Shown here: in pieces, positions 62,072-64,000 of the stretch
Position numbering within the stretch: the first letter of the stretch is position 1
Layout of the letters: every line of letters starts with the position of its first letter
Assembly: GCA_021741205.1 (NCBI GenBank)
Contig: JAIOYI010000010.1
Span: forward strand, 29,954-93,953
Length of the DNA: 64,000 bases
Direction: 5' to 3'
Source: Emcibacter sp.
GTDB lineage: Bacteria > Pseudomonadota > Alphaproteobacteria > Sphingomonadales > Emcibacteraceae
Notes under the pieces: generated by a model
Told to the model about the DNA's origin: nothing
The model's input: only the letters and a program-made list of their open reading frames with translations
Databases searched by the model: none
Position numbers and translations under genes: made by a program

Positions 62072-62705
62072 TCTTTTAATTGATCAATTGGTCAATGATC
62101 TGAACCCAAAAAAACCGTTGCTCAATAAGTCCTTATGGAAACATTGCACGATTTGTCTTGTTGCTGTGATCATTGTGATTCTATCCTTTATGGGGCTTCG
62201 TCTTGACCATTTAGCCGCCATGCAAAACGGCGCCATGTTCTGGAAGCCTCTGATATTTTTTACCGCATGGCTAGGCAGCATCCTACTCATCACCGATATT
62301 TCTCGACCGCAAGGCGGTTTGAAAAAAAGACATATTATACCCCTTGTGACGGCGGGCATGGTGTTCCTTTGGCAATTTTTTATGCAGAGGCATTCATTTT
62401 CTTGGGATGATATTACACTCGCCCTCAATCACACTTCTGCGCTTGTCTGTGTCTCCATGATTATGGGGTTTGGCCTTATGACGATGATCATAATATGGAA
62501 ATATTGGTTATTAAAAACCGCCACCGAACACCCTACTCTTTTAGGGGGATTGGCTGGATTTAGCGCAGGTTGCCTTTCCGCCACGGCCTATGCGTTACAT
62601 TGTAATCATGACACTATTTTGTATATCTCGGTCTATTACATACTGCCCATTTTGTTGCTTTGCCTTATGGGGGCGTACATGGGCCGGAAATTTCTACGCT
62701 GGTAA
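62064..62705 (+). CDS. nrsF: NrsF-type anti-sigma factor (DUF1109)
   Basis: 213-residue integral membrane protein with six helices. The short cytoplasmic N-terminus (MNDLLIDQLVNDLNPKKP) would hold the sigma factor, and the loop SATAYALHCNHDTILYISVYY carries the conserved Cys-x2-D region of DUF1109 proteins. Conserved cysteines in NrsF relatives are implicated in responding to heavy metals. Metal stress would release the sigma factor and turn on bufferin synthesis. The gene overlaps the sigma gene. Confidence 0.9.
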   Translation: MNDLLIDQLVNDLNPKKPLLNKSLWKHCTICLVAVIIVILSFMGLRLDHLAAMQNGAMFWKPLIFFTAWLGSILLITDISRPQGGLKKRHIIPLVTAGMVFLWQFFMQRHSFSWDDITLALNHTSALVCVSMIMGFGLMTMIIIWKYWLLKTATEHPTLLGGLAGFSAGCLSATAYALHCNHDTILYISVYYILPILLLCLMGAYMGRKFLRW

Positions 62706-62719
62706 TAGTCCTTTGTCGA

Positions 62720-63016
62720 TCATCGAAATTCCGTATCAATCAAATGATCATAGACCTTTATGGCTTCGTCAATGGCTTCATTCAGACGTTTTTTTGATTG
62801 TATCCACTTTGGCATCATCACATCTTCAACGGAAAAACGTTCAAATTCCACGTCTAAACTCGGGCTAGAATTTTTAAACGCAAGAAGAATATTGCGATAT
62901 TTTTCTGCCAACCCAATAATTTTGCCTAAGGGGCCTTCTGCATGAGCCCATGCTTCTGAACTGATCACTGTCATCAGCAATAGGGCAACGCTGAATTTTT
63001 GCCATGAAAAAATCAT
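62720..63016 (-). CDS. Small exported hypothetical protein
   Basis: 98 residues with signal peptide MIFSWQKFSVALLLMTVISSEAWA and an alpha-helical mature part (GPLGKIIGLAEKYRNILLAFKNSSPSLD, KRLNEAIDEAIKVYDHLI). I recognise no family. It overlaps the end of the amidohydrolase gene by four bases (ATGA), so the two are translationally coupled, although nothing indicates a shared function. It is convergent to nrsF with a 14-base gap. Confidence 0.65.
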   Translation of the reverse strand: MIFSWQKFSVALLLMTVISSEAWAHAEGPLGKIIGLAEKYRNILLAFKNSSPSLDVEFERFSVEDVMMPKWIQSKKRLNEAIDEAIKVYDHLIDTEFR

Positions 63017-64000
63017 TGTCCGCTATAGACCTTTTTTCCCTTATACCAAGTTTGAAGAATGATGGTCTCACCAATTTGTTCTGTGGGAATGTCAAATAGG
63101 TTATCCTTAAGAATAATGATATTTGCATTTTTACCCACTTCCAACGATCCCGCCTGATCATCAATCCGTAAGGCTTTGGCACCATTAAGGGTAAAAATTT
63201 TGAGCGTTTCTGCTAAGGTTAAGCGTTCTTCCGACCAAAGAATTCCTTCAGCCTTGTCATAGGGATTAGCACGGGTGACAGTGGCCTCAATACCGGGCCA
63301 TGGGCTTATGGTCGGTGAAACGGACGGCCAATCGGAACCCGCTACTATCGTTGCCCCAAGACCAAGAAGGGTTTTGTTCGGCCAATAATGAAGTCCCCGC
63401 TCACCAAGAACGCTGACAATATTATCAATGATGGGCGATGGGAACCATAAATAAGGCGATATATCAGGCGATACATTAAGGACCCCAAAGCGTTTGAGGT
63501 CATCATCAAGGATATAACCCGCATGAGCAATTTCATGCATTTTGTCCTTATTACCATTCATTTTACGGGCATAGTCATAGGCTTCTAGCGCCTCATGGAC
63601 AGAACGATCCCCCGCCGCATGAATTTTAATGGTGAACCCCCTGCGATCCATTTCAGCGATTTCTTTATAAAAATCCTCGCCCGATAAATGGAGCATGCCC
63701 TTATTTTCCCCTGCGTGGGGGTGGCTAATATCAGGGGCATAGGCAATGGTCATTGCCGCAGACCGAGACGAGGTCGGTACGCCGTCCAAAAAGAATTTTA
63801 TAAAATTCGGATCCAGATTTTCCGATCTGTAAATTTTGGCATTTTCACTGTAATAATCATAATCAAGCGGTTCTTGCCGCCCACCATAAGGCGTATGTTG
63901 AGCCGCCGCCACATAGGCCGTAAGACCATCCGTCACATCAATATTATGCATGACTTTAAGAACTTCTATACTCATAGAGGCATCCTTATCGCCTGTAATG
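63013..64000 (-). CDS. Amidohydrolase (YtcJ-like, Amidohydro_3), N-terminus cut by window edge
   Basis: The frame stays open to the right edge (residues ITGDKDAS precede the internal Met used by the track), so the true start lies outside. The visible 329 residues cover the C-terminal part of a metal-dependent amidohydrolase: IKIHAAGDRSVHEALEAYDYA, EIAHAGYI, VAGSDWPSVSPTISPWPGIEATVTR, and the closing GSLEVGKNANIIILKDNLF. This is the Amidohydro_3 group (YtcJ/NfdA-like), hydrolysing N-acyl or formyl compounds. The substrate is unknown, and the N-terminal HxH metal site cannot be checked here. Confidence 0.88.
   Translation of the reverse strand, partial: ITGDKDASMSIEVLKVMHNIDVTDGLTAYVAAAQHTPYGGRQEPLDYDYYSENAKIYRSENLDPNFIKFFLDGVPTSSRSAAMTIAYAPDISHPHAGENKGMLHLSGEDFYKEIAEMDRRGFTIKIHAAGDRSVHEALEAYDYARKMNGNKDKMHEIAHAGYILDDDLKRFGVLNVSPDISPYLWFPSPIIDNIVSVLGERGLHYWPNKTLLGLGATIVAGSDWPSVSPTISPWPGIEATVTRANPYDKAEGILWSEERLTLAETLKIFTLNGAKALRIDDQAGSLEVGKNANIIILKDNLFDIPTEQIGETIILQTWYKGKKVYSGQ

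Noticed and set aside
1-64000. CRISPR arrays, rRNA genes, insertion sequences and prophage
   Set aside because: No regularly spaced repeats, rRNA sequence, transposase or phage structural gene was seen on either strand.

Overview
The window is a chromosomal segment of an alphaproteobacterium, probably free-living and Gram-negative, with GC near 40% by eye (not counted). The taxonomic call rests on synteny and family content. The block polyprenyl synthetase / DUF2007 / tRNA1(Val)-type methyltransferase / S49 peptidase / glyQ / glyS / ppdK is a typical alphaproteobacterial arrangement, and an NDUFA9-like protein and an ECF sigma/NrsF pair fit the same group. TonB-dependent receptors and outer-membrane proteins show a Gram-negative envelope.

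Layout. 1-4.07 kb: envelope transport operon on the minus strand (RND/MMPL exporter, LolA-like protein, outer-membrane protein cut by the window edge). 4.1-5.3 kb: two DUF2892 membrane proteins and a Crp/Fnr regulator, with a CRP-type box placed at -41.5 of a candidate promoter. 5.3-12.9 kb: M28 peptidase, threonine dehydratase-like enzyme, exported methyltransferase, three small exported proteins, ilvD and a TPR protein. 13.1-14.7 kb: PAS-GGDEF diguanylate cyclase.

15.0-30.6 kb is the most striking region: a tightly coupled plus-strand operon for anaerobic-type aromatic acyl-CoA degradation. It encodes Had and Dch homologues, a TetR regulator, an acyl-CoA ligase, a PanE-like reductase, an HCD-ECH fusion, a thiolase, an SDR, a three-subunit 4-hydroxybenzoyl-CoA reductase (HcrCAB, with the beta-subunit [4Fe-4S] insertion), one BcrC-type catalytic subunit, one BcrA/BcrD/HgdC-type ATPase and a thioesterase. 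The second catalytic and second ATPase subunits of known class I benzoyl-CoA reductases, and the ring hydrolase Oah, are absent from the window. It is therefore either a minimal two-component ring reductase or a split pathway. Two adjacent perfect palindromes sit in front of the operon.

30.7-33.6 kb: galE, an unknown gene, an NDUFA9-like gene and tRNA-Leu(CAG). 33.6-35.4 kb: a class II Fic gene with two operator-like repeats, between an 11-bp direct repeat that starts in the tRNA 3' end, suggesting a small inserted island. 35.4-47 kb: methylated-compound and C1 theme (TMADH-like flavoprotein, glutathione-dependent formaldehyde detoxification, ACR3 arsenite exporter, MddA methanethiol methyltransferase, PQQ dehydrogenase plus TonB receptor under a TetR regulator with two matching operator sites). 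47-58 kb: methyltransferase, OsmC, ppdK, glyS, glyQ, an ATP-grasp/unknown pair, S49 peptidase, methyltransferase, DUF2007. 58-62.7 kb: ispB-like gene and a complete bufferin operon (DoxX, BufC, BufB, BufA) facing its ECF sigma factor and NrsF anti-sigma, with twin TGTAACC-N15-CGTAT promoter motifs. 62.7-64 kb: a small exported protein and an amidohydrolase cut by the right edge.
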